Source: Carettochelys insculpta (taxonomy: Eukaryota > Chordata > Testudines > Carettochelyidae). Taken from it: DNA of 64,000 bases. A program made the translations under genes and the position numbers. The DNA is taken from contig NC_134138.1 in the NCBI RefSeq assembly GCF_033958435.1, forward strand, positions 4,166,001-4,230,000, given 5' to 3'. This document shows positions 30,690-42,744 of this stretch, piece after piece; positions within the stretch are counted from its first letter, which is position 1; each line of letters starts with the position of its first letter. The notes beneath the pieces are model-generated. The model had not been told where the DNA came from and ran no database searches. It saw only the letters and a list, made by a program, of their open reading frames with translations.

Positions 30690-32980
30690 GTGTCATATGT
30701 GGCTGGACTTTATGCTGGTTCTGGAAGCCATTTGAATGCCCAGGGTGGCTATTGGCCCCAAATGTTGCTGGGGGTGGGGGTATGTGAGGTGTCGAATGAA
30801 AGCTACTGATGCCCTGAAGCTATGTGTGCTATTTGTGTGTCTGTAGCATGGACATAGGCAGAGTTATAGACGTTTAGCTCTGCAGCTGTGTGAGAAATGC
30901 TTCAGTGCTGAGCTTCACAGAGGGAGGTGGGGCTCCACCCCAGCCAGGACAATAGACTGAGCAGAGGCCCAGATGGCCAACACTCACTTTGTGATGGTGG
31001 GTTTCCTGCTGGGCCTGCAACAAATGGGAACTCGGCACAGTGACCCACCGGCTCAGGTGGTGGGCCAAGGCCCATGGAGCAAAATGGAATTGTCCCTCAT
31101 AAGAGCATAAGAATGGCCATACTGGGTCAGACCAAAGGTCCATCCAGCCCAGTATCCCGTCTGCCGAGAGTGGCCAATGCCAGGTGCCCCAGAGAAGGAG
31201 AACAGAAGACAATGATCAAGTGATTTATCTCCTGCCATCCATCTCCTGCCCTTGTTCTGAAGGCTAGGGCACCATACTTTACCCCTGGCTAATAGCCATT
31301 TATGGACCTAACCTGCAAAAATTTATCAAGCTCTTTTTTAAACCCTAATAGAGTCCTGGCCTTCACAGCCTCCTCGGGCAAGGAGTTCCACAGGTTGACT
31401 GTGTGCTGTGTGAAGAAAAATTTCCTTTTATTGGTTTTGAACCTACTTCCCATCAATTTCATTTGGTGTCCCCTAGTTCTTGTATTATGGGAAAAGAGAA
31501 ATAATTTTTCTATATTCACTTTCTCCACACCATTCATGATTTTATATACCTCTATCATATCGCCCCTCACTTGCCTCTTTTCCAGACTGAAAAGTCCCAG
31601 TCTCTCTAGCCTCTCCCCATATGGGACCCGTTCCAAACCCCTAATCATCTTAGTCGCCCTTTTCTGAACCTTTTCTAATGCCAATATATCTTTTTTGAGG
31701 TGAGGAGACCACATCTGCATGCAGTACTCAAGATGTGGATGTACCAGAGTTTTATATAGCGGAAGTATGATATCTTTTGTCTTATTATCTATCCCTTTTT
31801 TAATAATTCCTAACATCCTATTTACTTTACTAACTGCCACTGCACACTGCGTGGATGTCTTCAGAGAACTATCCACTATAACTCCAAGATCCCTTTCCTG
31901 ATCTGTCGTATCTAGATTTGACCCCATCACGTTGTATGTGTAATTTGGGTTATTTTTTCCAATGTGCATTACCTTACACTTCCCCACATTAAATTTCATT
32001 TGCCATTTTGCTGCCCAATCACTCAGTTTGCTGAGATCTTTTTGTAGTTCTTTCCAATCCCTTTTGGTTTTGACTGCCCTGAACAACTTGGTGTCATCTG
32101 CAAACTTTGCCACCTCGCTGCTTACCTCATTTTCTCGATCATTGATGAACAAGTTGAACAGGATCGGTCCCAGGACTGACCCCTGGGGAACACCACTAGT
32201 TACCCCCCTCCATTGTGAAAATTTACCATTTATTCCCATTTACCATTTATTCCCTCTGCATATGAAAAGCTGTAAGATGGGCCCTGGCAGGGACTTTCTT
32301 GGGTCTTCAGTCCTCATGAACTGAGCCTGTCCAGACTGGGGGGGGCGGTGCGCAATCCCTCAGTGGGATGATGTGGCCTTAGTAGTTTCCAGCTCGGCTC
32401 CTTTTTCTTTGGGTCTCCAAGGGGCCATGTCCCAGCCTGTGGGCCCCAGCAGGCCGGACCTACAATGTTTTGATAACGGAATCTATGTAACCTGAAATGA
32501 GCTTTCAGGTCCCTCCAAGAGTCAGCAAATAACTCCACAGGCTGTGTCAGAAGTTATAACTGATGCATGTAAAGTTTTGCTTTAACAGTTCTTCTCTCTA
32601 ACCCCTGTTCTTTCTTTTTTATTAGTAAACCTTTAGATATTAGCGCTAAAGCATCAGTAAGCTTGTTGTATGGGTAAGATCCAAGTGTATATTGACCAGG
32701 GGCAGGGGCAGGGGCTGGGCCCTTTGGGAACTGGAACCATCCGTGTGGAGTTTGGTGAAATAGGCTTAAGAGCCTCTCACCTGAATTTGGGGGTTGTTGG
32801 GCTGGGCTGCTAGAGCAGCTGGGAAGTCTGGGGGTTTGCTTGTGTGGTGTCTGGCTGGCCGGTGAGGCTGGTTGGCTTTGCCTTGGTAAGAAGGAAATCC
32901 CAGCCTGGGGCGGTAAGTGGCCTGGACTGCAAGCAAAGATCCCCTGGATTGATTCCGCCAGCTACGCCCGGAAACCCCGT
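30690..32980 (+). repeat. Unnamed interspersed repeat, third copy, interrupted by CR1
   Basis: 30690-31098 and 32251-32980 match 59495-60650 (same orientation) and the reverse of about 47380-48530. Shared landmarks: 'tggaagccatttgaatgccc', 'tatagacgtttagctctgca', 'ctgtaagatgggccctggca', 'gtgaaataggcttaagagcc'. A poly(A)-like 'taaataaatctttagatat' is present in the other copies. No protein is encoded. It may be an LTR or a segmental duplicate. Confidence 0.75.
31099..32250 (-). mobile_element. CR1-clade LINE insertion with intact ORF2 3' portion
   Basis: A minus-strand frame (31289-32239, 316 codons) encodes the RT C-terminal half: [19 protein letters not shown], the FADD catalytic box (KFADDTKLF), [18 protein letters not shown], ending RSINGY. 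The 3' UTR has 'actgggtcagaccaaaggtc' in plus-strand sense. TCCCTC flanks both sides (31093-31098, 32251-32256), and the uninterrupted site exists at about 59905 and 48110. Confidence 0.92.
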
Positions 32981-33289
32981 CCTGTCCCCCGGGGAGAACT
33001 GGGGCGCTGGGGGTGGCATTGTTGTGTGTCAGGCTTTTGCCAGAGGCCCCTTGTGGCAGAGAGGCGTTTGCCAGGGCTTCCCGCTGGCTCAACCCCTCGG
33101 TGGGACCTGCCAGTCCCTGGGCGCTGGCTCTGGCGCTGACCCTCCGGGACAGGGGCCACACTGTGTCCGATGCTGCTCTCAGTGACCACACGGACCAGCG
33201 TCCAGTCTGGCGGCACCGGGCTCCTGCTGCTCTCGTCAGAGGCCGAGGGAGGGAGAAAAACCTTCCAGCTGCACCGCTGCTGCTCCCAG

Positions 33290-34660
33290 CCCCCCAAAAT
33301 CCCCCTCTCCCTGCCCCTACCCCCACCCCCACCTCCAGCCCCCAAAATACTCCCTTCCAGCCCCCCATCCCTCTCTCCCTGCCCCTACCCCCACCCCCAC
33401 CCCAGCCCCCCAAAATACCCCCTTCCAGCCCCCCATCCCTCTCTCCCTGCCCCCACCCCCACCCCCACCCCAGCCCCCAAAATACTCCCTTCCAGCCCCC
33501 CATCCCTCTCTCCCTGCCCCTACCCCCACCCCAGCCCCCCACAATACCCCCTTCCAGCCCCCCAATCCCTCTCTCCCTGCCCCTACCCCCACCCCCACCT
33601 CCAGCCCCCAAAATACTCCCTTCCAGCCCCCCATCCCTCTCTCCCTGCCCCTACCCCTACCCCCACCCCCACCCCAGCCCCCAAAATACTCCCTTCCAGC
33701 CCCCCATCCCTCTCTCCCTGCCCCTACCCCCACCCCCACCCCAGCCCCCCAAAATACCCCCTTCCAGCCCCCATCCCTCTCTCCCTGCCCCTGCCCCTAC
33801 CCCCACCCCCACCCCAGCCCCCCAAAATACTCCCTTCCAGCCCCCCATCCCTCTCTCCCTGCCCCTACCCCCACCCCCACCCCAGCCCCCCAAAATACCC
33901 CCTTCCAGCCCCCCATCCCTCTCTCCCTGCCCCTGCCCCTACCCCCACCCCCACACCAGCCCCCCAAAATACCCCCTTCCAGCCCCCCATCCCTCTCTCC
34001 CTGCCCCTACCCCTACCCCCACCCCAGCCCCCCAAAATACTCCCTTCCAGCCCCCCATCCCACTCTCCCTGCCCCTACCCCTACCCCCACCTCCAGCCCC
34101 CAAAATACTCCCTTCCAGCCCCCCATCCCTCTCTCCCTGCCCCTACCCCCACCCCCACCTCCAGCCCCCAAAATACTCCCTTCCAGCCCCCCATCCCTCT
34201 CTCCCTGCCCCTACCCCTACCCCCACCCCAGCCCCCCAAAATACTCCCTTCCAGCCCCCCATCCCTCTCTCCCTGCCCCTACCCCTACCCCCACCCCCAC
34301 CTCCAGCCCCCAAAATACCACCTTCCAGCCCCCCATCCCTCTCTCCCTGCCCCTACCCCTACCCCCACCCCCACCCCAGCCCCCCAAAATACCCCCTTCC
34401 AGCCCCCCATCCCTCTCTCCCTGCCCCTGCCCCTACCCCCACCCCCACCCCAGCCCCCCAAAATACTCCCTTCCAGCCCCCCATCCCTCTCTCCCTGCCC
34501 CTACCCCCACCCCCACACCAGCCCCCCAAAATACCCCCTTCCAGCCCCCCAATCCCTCTCTCCCTGCCCCTACCCCCAGAACCCCAAAATACCCCCTTCA
34601 GCCCCCCCAAAATACCCCGCTACCTGCCCCTACCCCCAGACCCCCCCCAATACCCCTCTT
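33290..34660 (+). repeat. C-rich minisatellite, about 65-75-bp unit
   Basis: About twenty copies of a unit containing 'aaaatactcccttccagccc' and 'cccatccctctctccctgcc' plus a variable (CCCCTA/CCCCCA) run. No stop codons fall in two plus-strand frames, producing spurious ORFs of 595 and 561 codons. The complementary strand is G-run rich. Confidence 0.93.
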
Positions 34661-34799
34661 CCAGCCCCTCTGAAATCCCCCTCTTCCAGCCACCCCAAAA
34701 TTCCCTTCTTGCAGCCTCCAGAATCCACCTTTCAGCCCCCGCATCCCCCCCTCTCCCTGCTCCCAGCCCCACCACACTCCCCACACGGGCCCTGTGCTG

Positions 34800-36740
34800 A
34801 AGGGCCAGGAGAGGACCAATACGGGGATGTGTGTGTGTGTGAGACACCCCAATGACCCCCCAGCTGTTGCTGTGAGGTGGTCACCGGGGAGCCGTGCCCC
34901 AGGATGCTGCCGGTGGCCCCGAGTGGTGCCGGGGCGGGTGGGGTAGTGCCCTGAGCCAGGAAATTACCCTCACCCCACGCCCTGCCCCAGAGCTGTTCTC
35001 ATTGCCCCGCCCCCCGCCCCAGCCTGCAGCGCCTACCAAGGTCATGGGCCTGCAGAATTCATCCTGCCCCAGGCCCAGCCCTGTACCTTCCTGCCCCCGC
35101 CCCCCCCAGCCCAACGGCCTCAGGCCGGCTCCACCGCTCCCCTGTACCCCCCCAGGCCGCTCTCAGCTGGGCCCTGCAGCCCTCCTGGCGCTCCCCAGCT
35201 GGAGGAGAGAGCTGCTGGCTGGCTGGGGCGCCAGGCCAGAGGATATGACTGCCCTCGGGGAGGGGAAAGGCGCCGACAGGGACGTGGCCATGTCAGTGGT
35301 GGGCAGTGAGGCCCTCAAAGGAAGGTGGGATCACCGGGGGGGGAGGGGGGCAGGAAAGGGGCAGTGAACCAGGCAGGGGCTGAGACCCCGGGGGCTGCGC
35401 CAGCCGGAACAGGGCCTGTACCGAGGCAGAGACGGTGCACACAGGCTCGAGTGCCCCGGCTGTGGGGGGCCGAGCTCTGCCCCGGAATGCCGGGTCCCCC
35501 CTCCCGAGCTTCTCGCCCTGGGGTGCCCGGCCAGAGGAGCTCAGCGCCAGGGCCAGGTGTGGGGCAAGCACCAAGCTGCACAGCCCAAAGCAGAGCCTCG
35601 CCCTCAGCTCGCCGCCGTGGGGCCCTGCAGCTCTCCTCCGGCTGCACCCGCCCGCAGCAAGGCGAGCCTCCCCTGGCTGCAGAGAGCCCCCTGGGGCCGG
35701 GCTAGGCCTGCCAGCTGGGCTGGGCACCCCGGGAGCAGCTCAGTCCTGGCCTGAGCACACCCCCAGCACCTCTGCCCTAGTCCTGCAGAGGCTTCATCCC
35801 TCTGCTTGGGCCAGGAGCAGCAGGCATGGGGGCTCCCTGCAAGCCGGTGAGGAGGGACCCGGGCGCAGGTCAGGGCGAGGCCCAGGGCCCGGCTGCATTA
35901 CTCCTGGAGAGAAATTAAGGCAGATGAGCGCTGCCTCTTGCAGCCCCAGCTCTGGCCCACACAGGCCCTTTGCAACACAGCCCATCAGCCCTATTGCCAG
36001 ACCCTCGCCCGTCCCCTCTGCCAGCTCCCCCCACCAGCCACCCCTGCTGTCCTGCCCGGAACCTGATTCTGCCCCCCCAAGGCAGGCCTTGGCATGGCTG
36101 GGCAGCCTGAGGCTGGCACTGGGCTGCCGGTATCTCCCAGCCGAGCCCACAGGAGGAAGCTGTCGATAGTGGGGGTCAGGGGACAGCTGCTGGGTGTTAA
36201 GGAGTTGTGGGCCCTGCTACTTAGAGAGATGCACAACAGCCAGAGATGCAGCCGGAGCCTGCAGCCCCGGCCAGCTCGTGCAGAAGTACCGGGCAGCTGG
36301 AGCGCAATGGGGAAGGGGGGAGGCAGCGCTTTGCTCTGAGTCACAGTGGAAGGAAACCTCCACCTTGGCCCTGGGGGGGCCCCGATTCTGGAGCTGCAGC
36401 CCCAGTTGGGAGACGAGCTCCTTCCTGGCTGCCGGGAGGGACGTACCGGCTGGCCGGGCAGCACAGTCAGAGCAGTGGAGTTAAACGATACCTGCCCGAC
36501 TCCCACCCTGTGGCACGGATCCGCCCGGGGCAGCAACGCAGAGCCGGGCTGTCTGAGGCTCCCAGGTCTGCAGGTCCAGCCAGCTCGGCCCCGCTGGGCA
36601 ATGCTGGGGCTCAGCGCCACGGGGGATGGTCCCTGGAGCAAGGGGCTCGTACGGGGGAGGGTAAGAATTCTCTCAGCATTTCCGCCCACCAGCGCAGCGG
36701 CTAGTGCAGCTCCATATTACCAGCCCCCAGCCCAGGGACA
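34800..36740. other. GC-rich sequence without recognisable gene
   Basis: Several Pro/Ser/Gly-rich ORFs on both strands, none with a domain I recognise and none with convincing splice structure. Possibly intronic or intergenic. Confidence 0.4.
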
Positions 36741-36744
36741 GCCC

Positions 36745-37170
36745 TAGGGATGTGAGGGGGTCCCCAAGCTCTGCCCCCGGCCGCAGGCAGGAGTGTGATG
36801 GGGTTCAGGGTCCCCAAGCGCTGACCCCCAGCTGCAGGCAGGAGTGTAATGGGTTCAGGGGTCCCCAAGCTCTGCCCCCCGCCCCACTGCAGGCAGGAGT
36901 GTGATGGGTTCAGGGGTCCCCAAGCTCTGCCCCCCCAGCCACAGGCAGGAGGGTGATGGGTTCAGGGGTCCCCAAGCTCTGCCCCCCGCCCCGCTGCAGG
37001 CAGGAGTGTGATGGGTTCAGGGGTCCCCAAGCTCTGCCCCCCGCCCCGCTGCAGGCAGGAGTGTGATGGGTTCAGGGGTCCCCAAGCTCTGCCCCCCGCC
37101 CCGCTGCAGGCAGGAGGGTGATGGGTTCAGGGGTCCCCAAGCTCTGCCCCCCGGCCGCAGGCAGGAGTGA
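36745..37170 (-). repeat. 55-bp satellite derived from the Gmr1-like LTR end
   Basis: About eight tandem units; unit starts at 36953, 37008, 37063 and 37118 are exactly 55 bp apart. Each unit contains 'gtgatgggttcaggggtccc' and 'ctgcaggcaggagt', which is the terminal sequence of the LTR family, seen once at 53760-53815. Confidence 0.88.
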
Positions 37171-37501
37171 CTCAGCAGGTGGAATGGGCATTTTGTGTCG
37201 CCAGAGGCCCAGCTCAGCACAGTGGGGTCCATGCAGCCGGCAGAGACAGTCATTCCAGCCGGTCCTGGGGAGAGGAGCCCTCCACACCAGGGCCTCAGTT
37301 CCCCCTTTGTTCCTCTCCTCCAGTCCAGGCTAACTGCCCCCCACTAACTGCCGTGTCTAATTCACACCCAGCCAGGCTCCTCCCTGGCTGTGGTCGGCCC
37401 AGGGTGTTACCTGGCAGCTTAGGCTACAGCCGCAGGGGTCATCCCCGGCCCGTGGGAGCTGCTGGGACTGTCACTCACACATCCACCCCCCCACAGCACA
37501 T
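37118..37501 (-). mobile_element. Gmr1-like LTR, 3' LTR of defective provirus
   Basis: Reverse orientation. It includes 'gcagccggcagagacagtca', the LTR body and 'cactcacacatccacccccc', and continues into pol-end sequence at 37502. Its terminal 55 bp has been amplified leftwards. Confidence 0.8.
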
Positions 37502-39625
37502 CGCCCCCCGCTTCCAGACCAAGCTGAGCAGGGTCACTCAGCCAGGGAGCTGGGGAAGTTTGGGCCCTGCGCCCTGGGGTTAAACATCAATTGAGCCAGC
37601 GGCGCTCCCCTTCGCTGGGGCCTGCCTCCCTGACGTCCTGCAGGAGCTGATCCACCTTGTCTGGTGGCTGGACGACGTTGGGGGCCAGGCCAGCCCAGCT
37701 CCCCCCGCGGTCACACCAGCCCCTCCTCTTCCCTTGGGCTCTGCCCAGGGGCTCCCTAGGCAGGCCCATGAGCTCTGCAAGCCGTTCCCGGAAAACCAGG
37801 ATGTCCTCCACCCCCCACTGTCCACCCAGGGGAGCCCCCCCAACTCTCTCAGCAAGCCCAGGGGTTCCCTCCCCCTTCTGCACCACAGCTTAGGTGGGGG
37901 GGAAGCTGGTGGGCCCTTGGGGTCCCTGGGTGCAAACAGCAGGTGGGACAAGTGCTCCTCACAGTCCTGAGATGCCGGAGGCCTTTATGCAGCGGCACCC
38001 CTTCTCCATATCCCAAGGAACCTTCCCAGCAGCCTGTGGGGCCGGCACTAATGCCCCAAGGCCCAGGCAAGCCAGATCCCTGGTTTCCCCCACCTGCACC
38101 GGAGCAGGGTGGACATGAAGTCAGCCCCTTGGTTGCTGAGGACCTCCTGGGGGGACCCAACCCTGCTGGAAATGGCCAGCAGAAAGTCTGCTGCCGTGTC
38201 CACCTTGGGAGGGCAGAGTCAGGCCCCACCTGGGTGTATTTCTTCCCCAGCTGGGTTGCCTTGCCAGTGGGCCCCACTGTATCTATCGCTACCTTCTGGG
38301 AGGGCTCCTCGGGTGGGCAGATGCCTCAGGGCAGCTTTCCCCAGCCCCTGGCAGGAGCTGCAGGTCTGGCAGTCCCACTGCATGCCCGCAAATGTCCCTG
38401 GCCAATGAAAGGTCTGAAGCAGCCTCAACAGGGGGTGCCTCGGGCGATACCTTTGGGGAACCAGCAGCAGCTGCTGCTGGACACCCCGCCCCCCCCGATT
38501 CTCCTTTCTCCAGGACTCTCCTTCATGCTCAGCCCAGCTGTCCGTGAAGTCATCTGCCAGCTCCTCCGCGCTGAGAGAGTCCTCTGGCCGCGCTGTGAGA
38601 GTCCTCTGGCTGAGACACACTCCATGGAACCGTTCCAGGACACATGGACCATCAGCTTAACCAGGTCCTCTACAGTCTGGGCTCCCATCCCACACACCCC
38701 CTTGCCGTAGTTCTGTGGCAGACGGGAGGCCAGGTCTGCACAGGTCTCCTCCGGCCCCTTCTATGCCTCCTGGAACAACTTCTTGTACATCTCGGGGCTC
38801 AGCGTGAATTTATGCAGCAGGGCCTGTTGGTAGTGCTCAGGCTGCAGCCCCTCCAGCACCTCTGAGCCAGCCGGGGGTGAGCTTCTGGAGCCATTCCACT
38901 GAGGGTACCTGGTTCAACTTGCACGTTCACTCAAAGGAGGTAAGAAACCCATCCAGGTCCCCCCCCATCCTTATGCTGGGCCAGCACATGCATCTCTAAG
39001 TGACCCCCAGTCCCAGGCCTCCTGGCCCTCTCGCTGCTCACTGCCTCTGGGCTTCTCAGCTCCCCCAAGGCCCGCTCATGCTGCCGCTCTCTCATCATAG
39101 AGCTCCTTCTCCTGGTCCTCCCATTCCTCCAGCCATACCTTGATCTCCAGCCGTGGCACATCTGCCGAGAGGGACCCCGCCCCGGGTGAACCCCTGCTAG
39201 AGGAGTGTGGCCCGGTGGCCACCGCATCGGTCTGGCAGAGTTCTGGCCCCCATGCTGCCTGAGGGTGACGCTCACAGGGTATAACCAGCTACTCCATACC
39301 TGGACCACATCCAGGTCCCAGGACCGGTCATTCTCTTCCAACTGGGCAATCAGCTAGGCCTTGGTTGCCTTCCCCACAGTCAGACCCTTCTCTCTGCACA
39401 GCCACACAAGGGCTGCCTTCAGGAGTTGGGTGTAATCCATCTCCCCACTGTTCCCTGGGGTGCTGACTCGCCAGCCGACACTGCAGCACCCCATGACTCC
39501 CCAAAATTGCTTTGTTCTGCCTCCAGCACCCCAGCTCTTATACACCTCCATCCTTCTACTGCACCCCGTCACTTCCTGCTGGAAGCCCATCTGCAGGCGC
39601 AGTACATCCCACCGCTGTCACCAGC
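37502..39625 (-). pseudogene. Defective Gmr1-like gag-integrase remnant lacking RT
   Basis: Minus-strand fragments align with the intact copy at the left edge. 38425-38900 matches the SCAN-like gag (MGAQTVEDLVKLM versus MGVQSVEDLIELA). 38220-38400 matches integrase (GPTGKATQLGKKY versus GPFSKATRSGKKY). 37590-37950 matches the post-integrase region (AELMGLPREPLGRAQ versus TELMGLARENLSMAQ). Protease, RT and RNase H are largely deleted, and frames are broken throughout. Internal length is 2.1 kb versus at least 4.2 kb in the intact element. Confidence 0.82.
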
Positions 39626-39990
39626 TGTGATCGGGTTCGGGGTCCCAAGCACTGTACCTCAACTGCAGCCAAGTGGCTCTTGCTCAGCAGGGAGAACGAG
39701 GGTTTTATTAGTTAACAGAGACACAGCGCAGCACAGAGGTGTCAGTACAGCCGGCAGAGACATCCTGGGAAAGGGAGGCCTGAGGCGAGACCCCTAAGAC
39801 AGGACCTTGGTTCCCCAACCATTGTTTCTCTCCTCCAGTCCATGTTAACTGCCTTCCCACAACCCCCGCCCCAACTGCCCATCTGCCACTAATTCAAAAC
39901 CAGCTGGGCTCCACCCCACTGTTCAGGGACAATTACCACCTGATAACTTAGGATACAGCCAGCAGGGGATCTGGCATTTTCCAGCCCTTT
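39626..39990 (-). mobile_element. Gmr1-like LTR, 5' LTR of defective provirus
   Basis: Starts TGTGATCGGGTTCGGGGTCC at 39626 and contains 'gtcagtacagccggcagaga'. Reverse orientation. The outer boundary near 39990 is approximate because CR1 sequence starts immediately. Confidence 0.78.
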
Positions 39991-39994
39991 ATTT

Positions 39995-41050
39995 CTACAC
40001 CTCCTTAGTCATCTGTCCAAGTTTCCACTTCTCATACCCATCCTTTCTGAGTATAAGCTGACCAAGGATTTCCATGGTAAGCCAACCTGGTTGCCTACCA
40101 GATTTGCGTTTCTTACTGCACGTCGGGGTTGTTTGTTCCTGTGCCTTCAGTAAGACTTCTTTAAAATACTTCCAGTTCTCCTGTGCCCCTTTCCCTTTCG
40201 TCTTCATTTCCCAGGAGATCCTGCCTATCAGTTCTCTCAGGGAGTCGAAGTCTGCTCTCCTGAAATCAAGGGTCTCTATTTTACTGCTCTCCTTTCTTCC
40301 TTTTGTCAGGATCCTGAAATCCACCATCTCATGGTCTCTGTAGTCCAGGTTGCCACCCACTTCTACTTCTCCTGCTAGTTCCTCCCTGTTTGTGAGCAGC
40401 AGCTCAAGCTGTGCACGGCCCCTGGTTGGTTCCTTCAGCACTTGTACCAAGAAGTTAACCCCAACGTTCTCCAAAAACTTCCTGGATTCTCTGTGTGCTG
40501 CTGTACTGGTCTCCCAACAAATGTCCAGATGATTAAAGTCTCCCTTGAGAACCAGGGCCTGGAATTTGGAAGCTTCTCTTAGCTGTCTGAAGAAATCCTC
40601 CTTCGTCTCAGCCTCTGATCTGGTGGCCTTTAGCAGACACCAACCACAACATCACCTCTGTTGCGTCCGCGTCTAAGCTCAACCCAAAGATTCTCAACTG
40701 GCTTTTATCCCTCCATATACTGGAGCTCTGAGCCATCATGCTGCTCCCACACATGGAGCTCAACGCCTCCTCCTTTTCCCCCCAGCCTGTCCTTCCTGAG
40801 CAGTTTATACCTTTCCATGACCGTGCTCCAGTTATGTGAGTCATCCCACCACGTCTCCGTTCTTCCAGTCACCTCATACTCCTTTGACTCTGCCAGGGCC
40901 TCTAATTTCTCCTGTTTGTTTCCCAGGCTTCTCGCATTCCTGTACAAACACCTGAGACAATTTGCTGATTGGCCGACTTTCTCCTTTCGAACGAGTGGTC
41001 GTCCTTTGTTATTCCTCCTTCCTTCCCCACTTACCTCAGGGCTTGTGTCA
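39995..41050 (-). pseudogene. CR1 LINE 5' part: ORF2 endonuclease region
   Basis: Minus-strand frames encode the start of the CR1 endonuclease (NARSLGNKQEKLEALAESKE, then ETWWDDSHNWSTVMERYKLL, 40705-41000) and its C-terminal continuation (VQVLKEPTRGRAQLELLLTN, then ETLDFRRADFDSLRELI, 39995-40474). Frames differ, so it is broken. RT is absent. Confidence 0.85.
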
Positions 41051-41637
41051 CCGTCCCCGAACAAAGCTGTTGGCTGTAAGGGGGAAGGTGTGGGCCCCAG
41101 GGGGCTCTGCTGGGGGCTGTGTACCTCATGGGGCTCTGCTGGCTGTCCTGGCAGGGAGGGACGCATCTGTCCTGCGTAGCTCTCTCCCCACCAGGCCAAC
41201 CAGCAGGGCCAGTCTGTTCTCTAGAGCACAAAGGGCTGCTGGATTTTCACAACTGTTTTCAAAGCAGCCAGCCAGCTTGGCCTTGAGAAGGCTGCGTATC
41301 AGAGAAAGCAGGTCCCACCTCTCCAACACCCTGGCACCCATGCCAGGAAACACAGAGAGTGGCCACAAGACCGAGAACAACATTTATGGGACCTTGTCCC
41401 CCCCAAGAGAGCACCATGAGCCAGCTCCAATACTTTACAGAAAAGGCAAAACTCACATGTACAAATCCCCCAGCCCTCCTCTTGAGCCATTTCAAACCAC
41501 AGAAAACAGCAATACCTGTAAAATGCTCAGTGGAGTCTGATACTCACAGAGCTTCGAGCTAATAAACAAACCTCCATTGCAACTGCTTCTGAAAAGTAAA
41601 ACAGGTTCTCGTACAGAACCAGACTCACCCACACTTC
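41051..41637. other. Unassigned sequence
   Basis: No recognisable gene or repeat boundary; it may include the CR1 5' UTR or ORF1 relic at its left side. Confidence 0.35.
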
Positions 41638-42035
41638 GGCCGTGTCTACACGTGCCCCAAACTTCGAAATGGCCACGCAAATGGCCATTTTGAAGTTTAC
41701 TAACGAAGCACTGAAATGCAAACGCAGCGCTTCGTTAGCGTGCGGGCGGCAGCGGCGCCTCCAAATTAACGTGCCTTGCAGCCCGCGGCGTGTCCCGACA
41801 GGGCTCCTGTCCGCAAGGACCCCGCCTGCTTCAAAGTCCCATTATTCGCATCAAGTTTGGAAAAGGAGCCCCAAGCCCCGCCTGGCCGCGCCGCGCGGCA
41901 GTAACGCACGTTAATTTCCAAGCATTGCTGAACCCCACACGCTAACAAGACACTGAACAGCCATTTCAGCGTTCAACTAATAAACCTCGAAATGACCATT
42001 TGCAGGCTCATTTTGCAGTTTGGGGCACATGCAGA
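41638..42035. mobile_element. Foldback element with GTGTCTACACGTG terminus
   Basis: The left end 'ggccgtgtctacacgtgccc' is inverted at the right ('ggggcacatgcagacgtagcc'). Long internal inverted repeats carry 'aaatggccatt' and 'cttcgttagcgtgcgggcgg'. A better-preserved copy is at 56763-57167. Confidence 0.8.
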
Positions 42036-42109
42036 CGTAGCCTTTTTTTTATTTATTGAAGTCTGAACACCAATAATGCTTCTATTGCATTCATCGGTAT
42101 CCAGACTTG

Positions 42110-42600
42110 TTTAGCTGTTCGGCAGCCTGGAGACAGGGCTCAATTCCTCAACACTCCAGCTCATGGCAACCAAAGATTCACTCAACTTGAGGCTGCGTGA
42201 ATCAGGAATCGACCGTACATGGCTTGGCCAACAGACGTTTTAGCATATAGGCGTCTTCCTCAGCCTGGGACAGAGTTTGGGGGTTGACTTGTTGATATGT
42301 GTGTGTAAGGAATGTGCCAGCAGGAGCTCAGGACTGGGAAAGGCTTTAGGGCCTGTGTGCTTCATAGCTTATTTGCATGAAAATCTAAATAGATGCATAT
42401 GTAATACCCTCTCAACAAAGTCTGATGGGAGCAGGTGAAGCTGTGAGGTTTCATCTCTTGTCATGAGCATGTTCTTGTAAAGTCACAATTTATGCTATGA
42501 TGCATGTAAGAAATGTGGGTTCTCACCCATGCTTGAAGTTGTTGTGGACTCTAGGGTAGTCACCGTTACTGGTAAAGATATGGGTTGCACAGGGATCCCT
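42110..42600 (+). repeat. Uncharacterised interspersed repeat, copy 1
   Basis: Matches 55890-56370 in direct orientation over about 480 bp: shared 'cagacgttttagcatatagg', 'gcagcctggagacagggctc' and 'atgtgtgtgtaaggaatgtg'. No coding capacity. Confidence 0.8.
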
Positions 42601-42744
42601 GGGGGGTGCCCATCCTGCAAGCTTACTGATATACAATAAGCTTTGCTAGTTTTTATTCTAGCAAAATAAAAACCACTCAGGGGGTGGTTGTTTGAGTTTT
42701 AACCATGTAGTTTCTTAGATGTTAGTCTCTTAGGCAGAGCTTTT

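Noticed and set aside
33013..34855. Two Pro-rich ORFs of 595 and 561 codons
   Set aside because: Both overlap the same C-rich minisatellite in different frames, which marks them as repeat artefacts.
33290..37170. CRISPR-like regularly spaced repeats
   Set aside because: Units are contiguous tandem repeats with no unique spacers, and the host is a vertebrate.
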